Counted from the stretch's first letter, positions 10,548 through 22,907 are shown. The stretch: 64,000 nucleotides of DNA from Pyrus communis (GCF_963583255.1 NC_084807.1:16887072-16951071); one strand, 5' to 3'. A program made the numbers and translations. The notes: generated from the letters alone by a model not told the origin.

Positions 10548-12750
10548 TGACACACCCCGACCGAGATCAGGGCGTGCTGGCCGTCACCCGAAGGTGACGT
10601 AGCCATGTGCGCGTGCGGAAGCTATTATGAAAGTAATATAAAAGTACGAATAATTAAAAACTACTAGCATACAAAGTACTAAAACAAGTGCTAGTGTATG
10701 TGAGACACAATTCAAAGCAAGTCTACAACAGTCCAAAAGGAAAAGATACGACATAAATACGCCCGAAGGTGACCCTACAATGGTGATTGTCTGTCAGAAA
10801 TACCGGGACGCCCTTTGGGAAAAACCACCGAACTTGCTAGACCACTAGAACCTGGAGGGGTGCAAAACAAAAGCGTGAGTGGGCAAAAACAAAGCTCTTT
10901 GAAAACTCTTTAGCAAAATACATTCTAACCCCTCGCCGTAAAACCTGTATACTTCCCAGAAAATGAACATATATACGTATGTATAGATATGTCAATCATG
11001 CTCTAAAATATGCCATTCATGCTCGAGAATATGCCACAACAGAATGTCATAATCAAATGTAAATGCTTAAGCGTAATTCACATCAATAACATATAATCTG
11101 GCAGCCGGGAGTCACCTAACGTGACCTGTACGGCTGCATATAGAGCTCCAATCTCAACTCAATAACTGAATCTGCACACGAGTCGGAACCACCTAACGTG
11201 GTCTGTACGACAAGCTTGGTGTAATATATATATATGTATGCTCTAGTGCTACAATCACGTGAAGCTGGGCGATAAATCGCGGGTCACCTACGAGTCGGAA
11301 CCACCTAATGTGGTCTGTACGACAAGCCTATGCACCTAACTTGGATCCAAGGCGAGCATGCGGTGCGGGTGAACATACACGTGAAGGCTATGCCCCAACT
11401 CTGGGCGGGAGCACTAACACCGGGGGTGCAGATTATGAGCTCTCTAAACATCTCAAACTATTACTGCATACAAACATGAATACCACTTACCTGGCACTTA
11501 CCTGTGCGTCCACAGCACCAAATACACATATATAAATGTATGCCGCTACTAATGCATGTGATGATGCATAAGCGATAATAATAAAATGCATGGCATAAAT
11601 CAATTACTCTTTTTAATCTACTTTTGGGAATTTAAATGTATATAGGTATATACGGAAAACAAAAGCCCACTCACTGATAAGTGGAAGGGTCGTAGCCCCC
11701 CTGCCTCGAGTGTGTACGCTCGTCCTCGGAAAACGAATCACCTATACGCGAAAAAGCTACGAAAACGTTAATTTAAAAGCACATAACCAACTTCTCGTAA
11801 TAACTTCTCATACATTGCTCAAATTGGACAATTGAATATACCAACGTGCTCTACACAACCTAAGGATCACACCTATATTTTTAAAATAATTTTTGGACCC
11901 GCACGCGCCCCCACGCGCCGTCCTAGGCACGGACCTACGCGCCCCCACGCGCGGCCACATGCCATGCACACTGACGGCGTCAACTGACGCCGTCAGGAAT
12001 ATTCCGTTAAACTGACGGAATATTCCGTTAGACTTAATCGGCCGCCGTTAACGGCGTCAGGAATATTCCGTCAACTTTGACGGAATATTCCGTCTCCTTC
12101 TCCAATCAGTCACCGACGCCGGCGCCGTCGCCGTCGCCGGAAAACCTGCAACTCACTATTTCTCTCTCGTTTTTCCACCTTTTTTCATGATTCAAATGCC
12201 AAAATGAAGCTTAGGACTAGTAGAACAACGTTAGACCACTTTTACAAGCTAAAACTCACTAGATCATACCTGCAACAACAATCCAAGTTCGGCCAACTTT
12301 GAACAGGACGATCCCGACGTCCAAACTCACCCAACGAGCTACTCCCAAGCTCCTGGGAACCTCACAAACACAACTACAAGCTTAGAAATTCCTAAAACAA
12401 GCTAGATTAGGTTTGCATGAACAGTGCTCAAATCGGCCATGGTGATATCGACGTGAAAACGTCAAAGTTCTTACCTGGAAATGGCACCACTGGACTCCTC
12501 TCAGCCTCACGAGCACGAGGGTGGTCTTGGTTTCTTGATTCGTGAAGATTTGAGTATGTTTGTGTGTGTGTCCGTATGTTGAAGAAGAAGAAGAAGAACT
12601 CGGGGAGAGAGAGAGAGAGAGACAAAAAGTGAGGGAAAGAGGGAGGGAATCCTGGGAGAGAAAGAGAGGGTATGAGTGTGTGTGGTCCTACAACACCACA
12701 CAACACAAAACTACACGTGAATTTTAATAATCCCGGGACGGGATGTTACA
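10548..12750. mobile_element. Solo LTR of a large LTR retrotransposon, TSD GTTTA
   Basis: A 2203-bp unit starts TGACACACCCCGACC and ends GGGACGGGATGTTACA, flanked on both sides by GTTTA (10543-10547 and 12751-12755). TG...CA ends plus a 5-bp TSD with no coding interior fit a solo LTR left by LTR-LTR recombination. A phrase CGGAACCACCTAAYGTGGTC occurs twice (about 11185 and 11296), and a related GTCACCTAACGTGACC at about 11110. A palindrome cluster lies at 11970-12090, and GA and GAA microsatellites at about 12585-12625. On the minus strand it begins TGTAACATCCCG, which is my preferred orientation, but this is not certain. Confidence 0.88.
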
Positions 12751-12755
12751 GTTTA

Positions 12756-13354
12756 ATTATATTTTTCTTTACTTGTAAGTAAGACATCTTAGGTTTAATT
12801 TTCGTCAAAAACGAATTCGAACTAAATTATTATGGCTAATCCATTGTGAAGCTTATCTCATTTTCCAGCCCCTTAGTATAAATAGTATAGTATATGTCAA
12901 AAAAGTGTTTTTATTTTAAGGACCGAGAAAAATAAATTGGTATCAAATCTTCATTAACGATATTTAAATTTAAGGCATTTTTATTTATAAATAAAAAGAA
13001 ATAATATTATATTGTACTAAACAGCAATAAATCTGCGCTGTAATTTTATAGGCGGAACTTTATTTTAACATCAGGAACATGTGGCAGGAGGAGCACAATC
13101 CCCAACGGTTAACGCACGTCATTTAGTCCATTACACCGACAATCTAGAGAGATTTTTTAGTATGACTGTAGATGATACACCATCTGTTCTTATAAAAATA
13201 ATGAGTTATGTGTGTTAAAATGTTAATAATTTAAAAATTAAAATTTTTCATCATTTATATAAAAACACGTGATATATCATCTGTGTTCTCGTCAAAGCTA
13301 AAAATTTCTAGACAATCTGGCGCAAAACTACGTATGAAGTCTCTCATTGCAAAT
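12756..13354. other. AT-rich intergenic DNA
   Basis: I see no gene or bounded element between the solo LTR and the UGT relic. Confidence 0.4.
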
Positions 13355-13525
13355 TCCATGCCACATAAAAACTGTATTGTGATGGTCCCATCCTATCCCA
13401 CGGTCTGCTTTTGGCCACATGGTGCCCTTTTTCCAACTTTCAATAGCTTTAACAAAAGAAAAAAGCTGTCTCGTCCATATCTACACCAAAAAAACATCCA
13501 AAATCCATTTCCATTTCCACCTCCG
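13355..13525 (+). pseudogene. N-terminal relic of a UGT91-like glycosyltransferase
   Basis: Two reading frames together resemble residues 1-50 of the intact UGT at 3235. One frame gives HKNCIVMVPSYP, corresponding to the KNVRVVMLPYS beta-strand. After a frame change around 13400-13410 the next frame gives FGHMVPFFQLSIALTK, matching FGHIMPYFQLSIALAK including the catalytic His. Similarity then fades into an A-rich stretch and stops. The sequence is truncated and frameshifted, so it cannot encode an enzyme. It is best explained as the remains of a duplicated UGT gene. Confidence 0.8.
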
Positions 13526-14266
13526 TAAGATTTTGGGGGTGAAATGTCGAATTATCACGGACACAGGTTAAAAAGTCTACTTCTAATAACATTAATATTC
13601 TCAAACTTAGTAATTATCACACGCACAATATATCAGATGTGAAGTTTTATCACAAATACCTCAATACCTCAATATTAGTTAGAGTGGGATTGAGATATTT
13701 AAATTCATTTTTTCTCACAGTTACAATAGATGTGGCATATTTCAACATAATATATGTATTTAATTATTAGCGTTATACTCTAAGTTGGAAAAGTGGCACC
13801 TCTATTACTCCCTCGTATTATCATATGTAAATTAGTAAATACCAAGTGACGATGTGATTTCCCATTCAAGAATTCCTTGCATTAACAGTGCTCCGGAAAA
13901 AATAATAACTTTTTAAGTTCCTTGCTGCTTAGTCCTGATTCTAATGAAACAATTCTTTTTTCTTTTTTTCTTTTTTCTTTAAAGACTTATAAAAAGTACC
14001 ATCTAGAATTAGTTAGAAAATAAAGAGTAATAGTAAGGAGGCAACATATAGTACATTGGTATATTATCTAAGGGCTCGTTTGGAACTATTTTGTAAATGG
14101 CTGAATGCATTTTTTAATATTTTAGAAACAAATCTTTAGTAATTTTAAGTGCTTTTGGAATTCAGAAACAATTTTTCTAAAAATTCTTTCAATTAATTTT
14201 AAAACCACTTCCAAATGAGCTGTAATGTGCCTAGTGATGCATATAAAATCAACACCAATGAAATAA
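13526..14266. other. AT-rich intergenic DNA
   Basis: No gene is recognised. A short pyrimidine-rich run sits at about 13955-13980. Confidence 0.4.
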
Positions 14267-14275
14267 ATTTATTTA

Positions 14276-14985
14276 GGGTAAAGTACAAAAACTACCCAAC
14301 TATTAATGTCACGACACTTTCATACCTCATCTTTTAAGATTGAGAATGTTATACCTCATCTTACGAATTTGTGCCAATGTTATACCTTCGTTAGCTTGGC
14401 GTGAATTTCTCAGTTAAATGCTGACGTGACTTGATTCAGGACCTACTTTCTATTAAAAAAATAATAAAATATTATTAAAAACAAAAAAAAAATCATTTAA
14501 TATTTTTTAAATATTAAAATAATAAAGAAAAGTCAAAAAAAAAAAAACAAAAACAAAACAAAACAAAACCTTTCATCCCTTTCCCCCTTCCTCCCTCCCC
14601 CATCTACCTGCTGTAAAAAAAAAAAAAAAACAAAACTTCATCCCTTCCCCCCCCCCCCGGCGTCCTTCTCTCTTCTCCCCCACCCGAGCCCCTACTTGCA
14701 ACCCAGAAAAAATAAATAAATAAATCCCAGTTCGTCTTTCCCTCGCATTCACCCTCCGCACCCAACCTCACACCCACCACCCCCCCTCCCCCCCCCCGCG
14801 GAATTGGCCTAGTGAACGAGATCTGGGTTTTTTTTTTCTTCTTCTTCTTTCTGGGTTGCAGGGGTTTTTTTTTGGGGGAGGGGGGGTTACAAACTGGGTT
14901 GGGGTTTTTTTTTTTCTTCTTCTCCTCCTTCCTTCGGGGCGGGGGGCCGGGGGGGGGGGGGGGGAGGAGGTGGGTGGAAGGGGCG

Positions 14986-15022
<37 letters not shown>

Positions 15023-15292
15023 GTTTTTAACTTTTCTTTATTATTTTAATATTTAAAAATATTAAATGATTTTTTTTATAGTTTTTTTTTTAATATTTTT
15101 TAAATTTTTTAATAGAAAGTGGGATCCGGATCAAGTCACGTCAGCATTTAACTGACAAATTAATGGCAGACTAACGAAAGGTATAACATTGACCCAAATT
15201 GGTAAGATGAGGTATGACATTGTCAATTTTAAAATATGAGATATGAAAGTGTCGTGACACCAATAGTTGAGGTAGTTTTTTATACTTTACCC
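14276..15292. mobile_element. MULE-type TIR element C with perfect 9-bp TSD
   Basis: The element is flanked by ATTTATTTA at 14267-14275 and 15293-15301, a perfect 9-bp duplication. TIRs of roughly 250 bp begin GGGTAAAGTACAAAAACTAC and end GTAGTTTTTTATACTTTACC. The interior is extreme: a pyrimidine-rich left half (C runs at about 14649-14662 and 14780-14797) and a T/G-rich right half (G16 at about 14949-14964, then over 30 T). These halves are themselves roughly inverse, so the whole element can fold back. Frames through the centre encode only Phe/Gly homopolymers and are not genes. Confidence 0.9.
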
Positions 15293-15301
15293 ATTTATTT
15301 A

Positions 15302-16094
15302 TTAATGTAATATGTACACGTCATTTATCAAATTCGGTAATATACCAATATAACCAAAAAAATGTAATTTCTTTAATATTACTCTAAAATAATATAAATC
15401 AAATTCTTTGTGAACTGATGCAAAAATCCCAAGATTTTTAGCATGTGCATGCACCGATTGATAGGTGAAGTGGAAACACAAAGAATGCCATTGTTGACTG
15501 TTTGGTGGAATTACCATCCGTGGTGGAGCTAGCTAAGGGGTGTTTGGTTGTCCTTGACTCTAACAAGTTTAAAACTCTCATGTATATTTGTTTGTATTGG
15601 TTTGATCCTTATAAATAGCTAGAGTAAACCAAAATTACAACTTCCTACTCCTACTTTTTTTATTTTCTTCTATTATCTTTGTTTTCCTTCTCTCTCTTCT
15701 TATGTGCAACTCTATTATGCGCACCATGTGCTCGACGAAATAAATTTGTTTCAAGCCTTGTCAGTCTTCAAAATTACTCCATAGTGTTTTGAAACTACCA
15801 TCGACCAGCCTTTACCGATCATGGTAGTTCTCAACATATGTTGGCATAAGGTTTCGGCATATGTTGTTAAGAATTAGCAGCTGCCTACTAAGTGCTTGAC
15901 AAAATAGTCCAATGAGATGTTTTTGGTCGATATCTTGACTCCATTATATAAAAATCATGACTCCACCACTACTGGCTATAAAAGTTGAATGCAAAGAATC
16001 TCATTTGCTCATGTGCTTCTTTTCTTACAATAATGTGGTCTTCATAGTATTCTAATTCAAAATTCAAATGGGGTTTATTTTCATTGTTGGCCCC
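15302..16094. other. Intergenic DNA left of the Gypsy element
   Basis: No gene is recognised. AT-rich with short pyrimidine tracts at about 15650-15700. Confidence 0.4.
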
Positions 16095-18229
16095 TGTAAA
16101 CACGAAAATCTCATGACAAATGAGACAAGAACACGTGTAGAAAGTAAATGTTTGTGTTAATGAATTTGTAGGGTTACAATCTCTGTTTACAGGTTTCCTC
16201 TGATTCAATCTCCAAAAGATGTGTGGATGTGTAAGTTGTTGATCCAAGGGTCGCGATGACTTGATCTTGGATGAACGAATGCCACAAGGTTGGCTCTTGG
16301 CAATGGAGGAACCAGCATGTGTAGGGGTGCTTGGTGGTTCTTCACAAGATTTGACGAAGAACATGAAGGGTTTTTCGAGTTTACTTGAGTGTTTTAGTAT
16401 TTGGGTGCTTGAGAGCTTCAGAGTTTCAAAACTTCAGCGTATGGGCGTGAAATGATTTTTGGACCCTGATAGGATTTTTAGGTACTTGCGCAAAGAGATT
16501 AAAATCACACAAAATACTTACAAGAGAACAAGGTAGTTGTAGTATAAACGGCTCAAGCAAAGTTGTTTTCCGTAGAGATTATTTAAAACAATTTATACAA
16601 GACCAAAATCTTAGTTAATTATTTGAAAACAAAGATTGTAAAAGGTTGATTTTGAATTTAAATGTAATAAAAACGAATTTAATAAAAGTAATTTAGGATA
16701 AACAACTAGTAACCAATTAAGAAATCAAAACAAAAAGAAAAGGTTTTGAGAAACAAATTTGGAAAAGCACTAGGGTTCCGCCATCCCCTTAACATTCTAT
16801 GTAGATTTACTAATTACTTATGAATTACCCATGCAACTTTGAAGGTTAGTTTTCCTAATGCATATTCTACTCATGGTATTCAAGTTAGAATGTATATCAA
16901 ACATGCAATCCATCTATGGTATTCAGATCAAATATAAACATGCACGACTCATTACGCTTTGTGAAAACCCTTCGAAAAATCATGCAACCCCTAAGACGTG
17001 GTATTTGCCCTAGGTGAAATTACAACTATTAATCACAACAAGCAATACTCAATTCCCCAGTGGTATTTCGACCGAATTGCATCCAAATACTTATCTAAAC
17101 ATCCTAATGGTTGCGAATCATTAAGACACAAAGATAGTTTCAAACACAGTGATTAATAATTCAAAGTATGCATGCATAATATTATAAGCCATTAAATAAA
17201 AACTACATATTCATGCTAAGGCCCAAGGCATCGCCCTAACAAAATAAAGTTAGCTACGCATATTCATAATTAAAATCAAAAGAGTTATATTAAAGTAGAA
17301 AAAGATTGAAAACACCTTGTTGAATAAAGTCTGAAAATCTCTAAGATTTAGCCAAATTCTTCTCTTCGATATTGCATGAAAGAGAGCCCTCTAAGGCTGG
17401 CCAAAAGGCTTATTTATACTACTCTAAATAAAATCCTCCTAGTAAAAGGTCTTAGAATTGACTAGGAAACCAAATAAATTAGGAAACATAATCCTAAATT
17501 GACATGATAAATTCGTCCAAAATTTTGCATAGCCACATTATGGACCCATATCAGTTCCAAAACTTGCCCAAAATAGCTGGATTTAAAGCTTGGACTATTT
17601 TGAACACTTCTCCAGAAAGCCACGAACCCATCTGAGGTGATCTTGGGCTCCAAAAATTGCATTTAAGCCCAAAAGCGTCACTTTCCAGCAACGCGCATTG
17701 CTTCTTTATTTAATCGCCATAAAATAACCGCTTGGTAGAAATTGCTAAAATTTTGACACGAACAAGCTAAGGAACACACGAACATCCTTCAATTTGAATC
17801 ACTATTTTCTACCAAAATAATTACCAAATTATACTAAGAATATGGTAGAATATATAATATAATATTGACTCATTAGACGCCTTTCTTTGTCTTGGAGCCT
17901 CCTATTTATAGACTTTCCAAGTTTTGACTACGGATGGATTTGACCTTGATTGTGGGCTTGATTAATTGACGAAAGAACTAGGACTCAATTTGTGGGCTAG
18001 TTTGTGATTTATCTCCATCAATTAATATTTGATTTAATTAAATTAAAATCAAATAATTTCTTTTCGCCAAGTGTTGATACGTGGCCTTCTTGATGACTCG
18101 TCTGATTTTGATGGGCCACATCTATGTATACAATTTGGGACACACTTGGCACATGCCACGTATGCCCTGGCATGTCGAAACTTTAATGTATTGGTGAACA
18201 TTTATTTGATTGAAATTTCAACATCTAAA
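16095..18229 (-). repeat. 3' LTR of the Gypsy element, interrupted
   Basis: 16095-16466 and 17881-18229 together align with the 5' LTR at 25806-26523. They share TGTAAACACGAAAATC, GATTTTTGGACCC and CTTTCTTTGTYTTGG. The gap 16467-17872 is a nested solo LTR. The inner end reads GGGGGCATTTTTAGATG on the minus strand, so the G-rich polypurine tract is still visible. Confidence 0.85.
16467..17872 (-). mobile_element. Solo LTR nested in the Gypsy 3' LTR
   Basis: The inserted 1.4-kb sequence starts TGATAGGATTTTTAGG and ends ATATTGACTCA. The flanks TTGGACCC (16459-16466) and TTAGACGC (17873-17880) match the single TTGGACCC of the intact LTR at about 26170-26180, so the empty site is known. A minus-strand TATA-like AGTATAAATAAGCC (about 17408-17421) and the overall layout agree with the large LTR family at 20927 and 59603. 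The flanking duplication is longer and less exact than the usual 5 bp. Confidence 0.75.
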
Positions 18230-18349
18230 AATGCCCCCATTTCATGGCACGTCGTATGCATGTGCTTGTCACATGTAGAAGATGTGTTTCGAAGTTCCTC
18301 GCATATTGAATGTATTTGACCACTATACTTTGAAGGCCCTCAACATAGA

Positions 18350-18960
18350 TGTCGGTTCAAGGACCGTCAAGACTTGATCTTGAATTGAGTTGGAAATTTC
18401 TTCAAGGGTCGTAGAGGCTTGGTCTTGAATTAGGATGGAAGTTTCTTCAAGGATCGTCGAGGCTTGGTCTTAAACTGGGCATGATGTTTCTTCAAGGGCT
18501 ATCAAGGCTTAGTCTTGAATGAAATGGGACCACGAGGAGTTTCACGTGGTGGGTGATCTTCTGCTTTGGTGAAGGATGAATCGGCACATGTTTGTTGTGC
18601 TTGTTGATTCTCCATGAGTTGGATGAAGAACACGAGTGTTTTCTTTGGCCAGAGAGCTTTTTGGTCTCCTCCAAAGGTTTGGCTTTGCTTCATTTCTTTG
18701 GAGTCGAAATTGATCCAAAGGTGGTTGACACTTGATCTTGAATCGGACTTGTCATTTCTTCAAGAGTCGCCAAGGGTTGATCTTAAATGTAATAGGACCA
18801 TGAGGAGTTTCACGTGGTGCATGGTCTTTGGCTTTGTTGGGTATGAATCGACATGTATATTTGTTGTGCTCATTGATTCTGCACGAGCTTGATGAAGAGC
18901 ATGATTGTTTGGAGATTTAGGAGATTTCTGGATGTCTGGGGCTTGCACTTGCTTGTTTTT
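18350..18960 (+). repeat. Internal tandem and duplicated blocks of the Gypsy element
   Basis: Four to five units of about 56 bp built on TTTCTTCAAGGGTCGT and GGCTTGGTCTTGAA run from about 18355 to 18520, with another at about 18735-18790. A block of about 120 bp beginning GAGGAGTTTCACGTGGTG occurs at 18535-18650 and 18797-18905. Short phrases resemble the LTR (CTTGATCTTGGATGAAC), so the array may have grown from LTR sequence. Confidence 0.75.
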
Positions 18961-19984
18961 TTTTTTTTTTGCTTCCCCGCTTTGAATGAGTGCCTAATAT
19001 TTATATAGAAGGAATTTGGCTTGATTTGAAATACCCAATTGAAGCTAGACTTGAGTTGCTGCTTTGTGCCATCCACGTGTATATATATAACGTATACATA
19101 TCTGTACATATATATACACACACGGCACCATCACTTTCTTTTTCTTTTTTTAAGGAAAACTAATGAAAATGACTTGAAAAGTTTTAACGATAAGGACAAA
19201 ATAAAGAAAAGTAAATAGTACCAGAATTGACCTTTTAGTGTAAAAATGTAATTTTTCGTTAAAGTAAACAGTATTGAAAGCTTTCGTTAAAGTTTTCTTT
19301 TTCTTTTTATTATTATTATTATTTTGTTGGGTTCCCACACGCCACCATCACTTATCAAATGATGACCATCATTTATTTATTTATTTATTTATTTTTTACA
19401 TTTGCTTTCCGCAGCAACCATCACTCCCTTTTATTTATTTATTTTTTCTTTTGCCGGATTTGCCTCTGTATTGATCGTTTCTCTTCATTCCTGTTTTCAG
19501 ACAAAAATCACGTCTTCATTCCTAACTTGGACGAAAATGCCACTTTTGCTCCTGATTTTCCTTTTTTAATTTGTAGAATTAGATTAGGGTTGACATCTGT
19601 GATGACTTTCTTCCTTCATTATATGGCATCGGCTCTAAAGGCTCTTCACAGCTGCTGCCCTTACCTTCTTCGACGAGTTCTAGGAACATGTGCCATCAGA
19701 CGACCAATTAGTTGCATCATTCCAGTTTCTAGCGAAGCACCGCCTCCTTCCAAAACGAGTCTTGAGATGCCTTGCCGTACTTGATATTTCGCAGAGCGGA
19801 ATGCATGGTAGTTAGTGCTGAAATTGAAGGGCAGAGATTGATCGCGAACCGCAGGCTTGAAGGGAAATAACCTTCTTCTAAAGATTGCAGCGAAGATTGC
19901 CCCATATTGCTTGAGTTTTTTTCAACAAGCATGTCATTCAAACTTCCGCTCTTGAAGATGCTGGTGCCTACATGAAGCGGCAGG
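18961..19984. other. Internal filler of the Gypsy element, no recognised domain
   Basis: T-rich tracts, AC/AT microsatellites (about 19080-19125) and a 141-codon plus-strand frame (19359-19784) occur here. The frame starts in low-complexity TTTATTTA repeats, and its later part (MASALKALHSCCPYLLRR) matches no family I know. A captured host fragment at 19480-19870 is possible but unproven. Confidence 0.4.
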
Positions 19985-20290
19985 GGAGTGTGATTGCCAT
20001 AAGGGAAGTGTGCTCGCCACAAGGGAGTGTGATCGTCGCAAGGCAGTGTGATCGTCGCAAATGAGTGCTACTCATCGCAATGGAGACTGCTTGTTACAAG
20101 GAAGCTTGCTCGCCGCAAGGAAGTGTGCTCGTCACAAGAGAGGCTGATCGCCTCAAGGGAGTGTGCTCGTCGCAAGAGAGGCTGTTCGTTGCAAGATAAA
20201 GTGCTCGCTGCAAAAGGTTGCTCGCCGTAAAGGAATGTGCTTGCCGCAAGAGAGTGTGCATGCCACAAGGGAGTTGCTAGACTGCACGTA
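19985..20290 (+). repeat. Minisatellite of about 21-24 bp units
   Basis: About 13 imperfect units follow the pattern GTGTGCTCGTCGCAAGAGAG, with variants CGCCGCAAGG, CGCCACAAGG and CGTTGCAAG. All six frames are nearly open, which yields 60-70 codon shadow frames. The array is more GC-rich than its surroundings. Confidence 0.85.
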
Positions 20291-20926
20291 TCGCCATTGC
20301 TGCAAGGAAGTCGTCAGATTGCATGTACTGCTTTTCCCTTGGAGGATGAGCCACAGTGACAACAAGTTGTGAGATCATTATGAAGACAAGCTGTGACGTT
20401 GGTGTGATGACAAGCTTTGATGCCGCTACGATGACAAGCTGAAATGCTACTACTAGCTACCACTGATGTAGGTGTCACTTCTGCGCTTGCACCGCCTCTG
20501 GGACAGCACTGCCTTTGATGCACATTACGCCTATGGTTGCACCGCCTCCGGGACTCTTTGCTTCACATTGTTCTTACTGCTTACTCATTCATGGAAGACA
20601 TTGATGCATTGAAGACATTGGAAAACTTGCTCATGATTTAGCTGCACAACTTCAAAGACTTAGTCTCAAAGTGATGACTTAATCTTGCATCTTCGCCTCA
20701 AAGGTTGGCACATTTATTTTATTTTTCATTTTTATGTGACCTCAATTTTCGTTTTCGAGCTTCCTACGTATCCTTCCGAAAAAGAGAACAAGTCATAACA
20801 TAGTTCAAATATGTTTGTATGTTTTTTCATTTTTTGTTTTGTTTTTGTGTTCTAACTTTTGCTTGAGCTGCCCTTTTAGGTTTTCAACAGACCTTTTTTT
20901 TTTTTTTTTTTTTTTTTTTGTCCTAA

Positions 20927-22907
20927 TGATAGGAGCATATTTATGCGACTTAAATGGCTTGTTCTCGTACATTTACGTTATGTTTTTTTAGTTATTTTAG
21001 TTCTTTATGCTTCTTTTGTGTGTTTTCAGGTTCTAAGGGCAAAGTATGCAAAAGGATGCCTTTTGGAGCCTTTTGGAGCAAATTAGAGATTGGAATGGAT
21101 ATCATATGCTTGGAGCCAAAAGGATGGACGAAATTGAAGACTTGAAGTAGGAAAGTTAAATCCTAAAAAGACCTCATGTTTGAGCATCATTGAAAACTCC
21201 TACGCATTTTAGAACACAAAAACAACATTCCTAGCAACCTTAGGACATTGTCGTGTGTTTCCTTGTGTCTCCCTTCCTTGCCATGCAAGGAAGGGCTTTG
21301 TTCCCTATTTTAAATACTTAAACACTACCACTTATCATTCACCACATATCATTCACCACTTATCATATCATACATTCATTTATCACTTATCATAATCATT
21401 CACTTATCACTTAACATATCATACACTTATCACTTATCACTCATAATCATCTACACATTTCAACCATTTAAACACATGTACTTCACCTACAACATCTACC
21501 TACTTCACCTACAACATCCATGTACTTCACCTACAACATCCACCTACTTCACCTACAACATCCACCTACTTCCCCTACAACATCCACCTACTTCACCTAC
21601 AAATGACATAGCCATATGTTCCCTCCACTACTCCTATAAATACCCTTGCATTCATTCATTCAATTCACATCTCATTTTCATACACAACACACCACAAATA
21701 CCTCCATTCTTGCCGTGCATATCCCTTCATTTTCTGCATATTTTCTCTTCATTCCAACCACTCCAACCACTCCTCATCCCCCAAAAAACTCACCTTAGAC
21801 CTTGTGCTACAACAACGAAGAAGAGAAGAGTGCCTAAACGTTCATACAATTCAAGTTTGAGTTGTTGGAATGTTTAGGTGTTTCTTTGATTTCAATGTTT
21901 AAATTCAATTTTCTTTGTTTTGTAATGGAAGAGAAGAGTGCCTAAACGTTCATACAATTCAAGTTTGAGTTGTTGGAATGTTTAGATGTTTCTTTGATTT
22001 CAAAGTTATGAGGAACTAAACCCCCCTTTAGCTAGGGGGTGATTCAAAATACATGTTTATGCTTGCAATATGAATTGATTACTTTTGGTTGGAATTTCAT
22101 AAATTGTGGATTCAATTTGTTTAACCATTTGAATAAATATGACGCTAGAATATAAGTGAATTTCACCTAATCGTTATGAACTTATATTCACAAGTAGTGG
22201 AGGTTGCTTATAAACAATCGCGTTAAATGAATTCTTGGCACGAGTTTCATGCTCATCATAGTAACGAATGCCTCGTCAACACTTATAGTTTTCATAATGC
22301 TTAATGATCTTTGATTGTATCTTTATTGTGCTGTTCACGTAAAGGACTTTTGGAGAATGTGGTGAATTGCGTTGCGCTAACCCATCCAATTCATTAACTT
22401 AAGGAAAACTTGACGGTTAATTTAAGCGGACCTAATTAACCCGGGGCGTTGAGTTTCATAATTTATCGAAAGACCAACTGAGAATCAATCTTGCATGCAA
22501 GTGTAACATGTGTGGAGAAGAACCCCTTGGCTATTCCATCATCCATATTTTATTCACATTCATATTTACATTCTGTTTTAATTGCAATCTGTTCATTTAG
22601 TTTAATTTTGTCAAAACCTAAATCCCCCTTTACTTTAATGTCAAATTAGTTAGAAATCAATTTAGTTTGTGTTTTTAAGAGTTTTGAGTCTTTTGAACTT
22701 GTTAGAATCTGTTTAGTTTATGTTTTAAAGTATTTTTGAATTCTTTGAGTCTAGTTTAGTGTTTTATATTGTTTTTACGTTTTTAAGTCAGTTTCCAAGA
22801 GATTAACAATCCCTCCTAATCCCCGGTCCAGAACGATCCCTACTTGCACCTATACTACAATTTGACAAAAAGAGGGTTTAATTTGTGTGCGTATAATTCT
22901 CGCATCA
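20927..22907 (+). mobile_element. Solo LTR (TGATAGGAGC family) with perfect TSD CCTAA
   Basis: A 1981-bp unit starts TGATAGGAGCATATTTATG and ends AATTCTCGCATCA, flanked by CCTAA at 20922-20926 and 22908-22912. A TATA box (CCTATAAATACCC, about 21632-21644) sits after a string of CACCTACTTCACCTACAACAT repeats (about 21475-21600), which create a 133-codon false frame. A ~95-bp stretch is duplicated (about 21816-21900 and 21927-22005). The left end matches the solo LTR at 59603-61003 in opposite orientation. Confidence 0.92.

Noticed and set aside
11308..11535. 75-codon frame in the large solo LTR
   Set aside because: Covers repeated LTR phrases with no protein-like conservation.
14812..15056. 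Phe/Gly-rich reading frames of 66-72 codons
   Set aside because: They arise from T and G homopolymers in the centre of a TIR element.
21476..21877. 133-codon frame rich in TSPTTSTYF
   Set aside because: Produced by tandem CACCTACTTCACCTACAACAT repeats in a solo LTR next to its TATA box.
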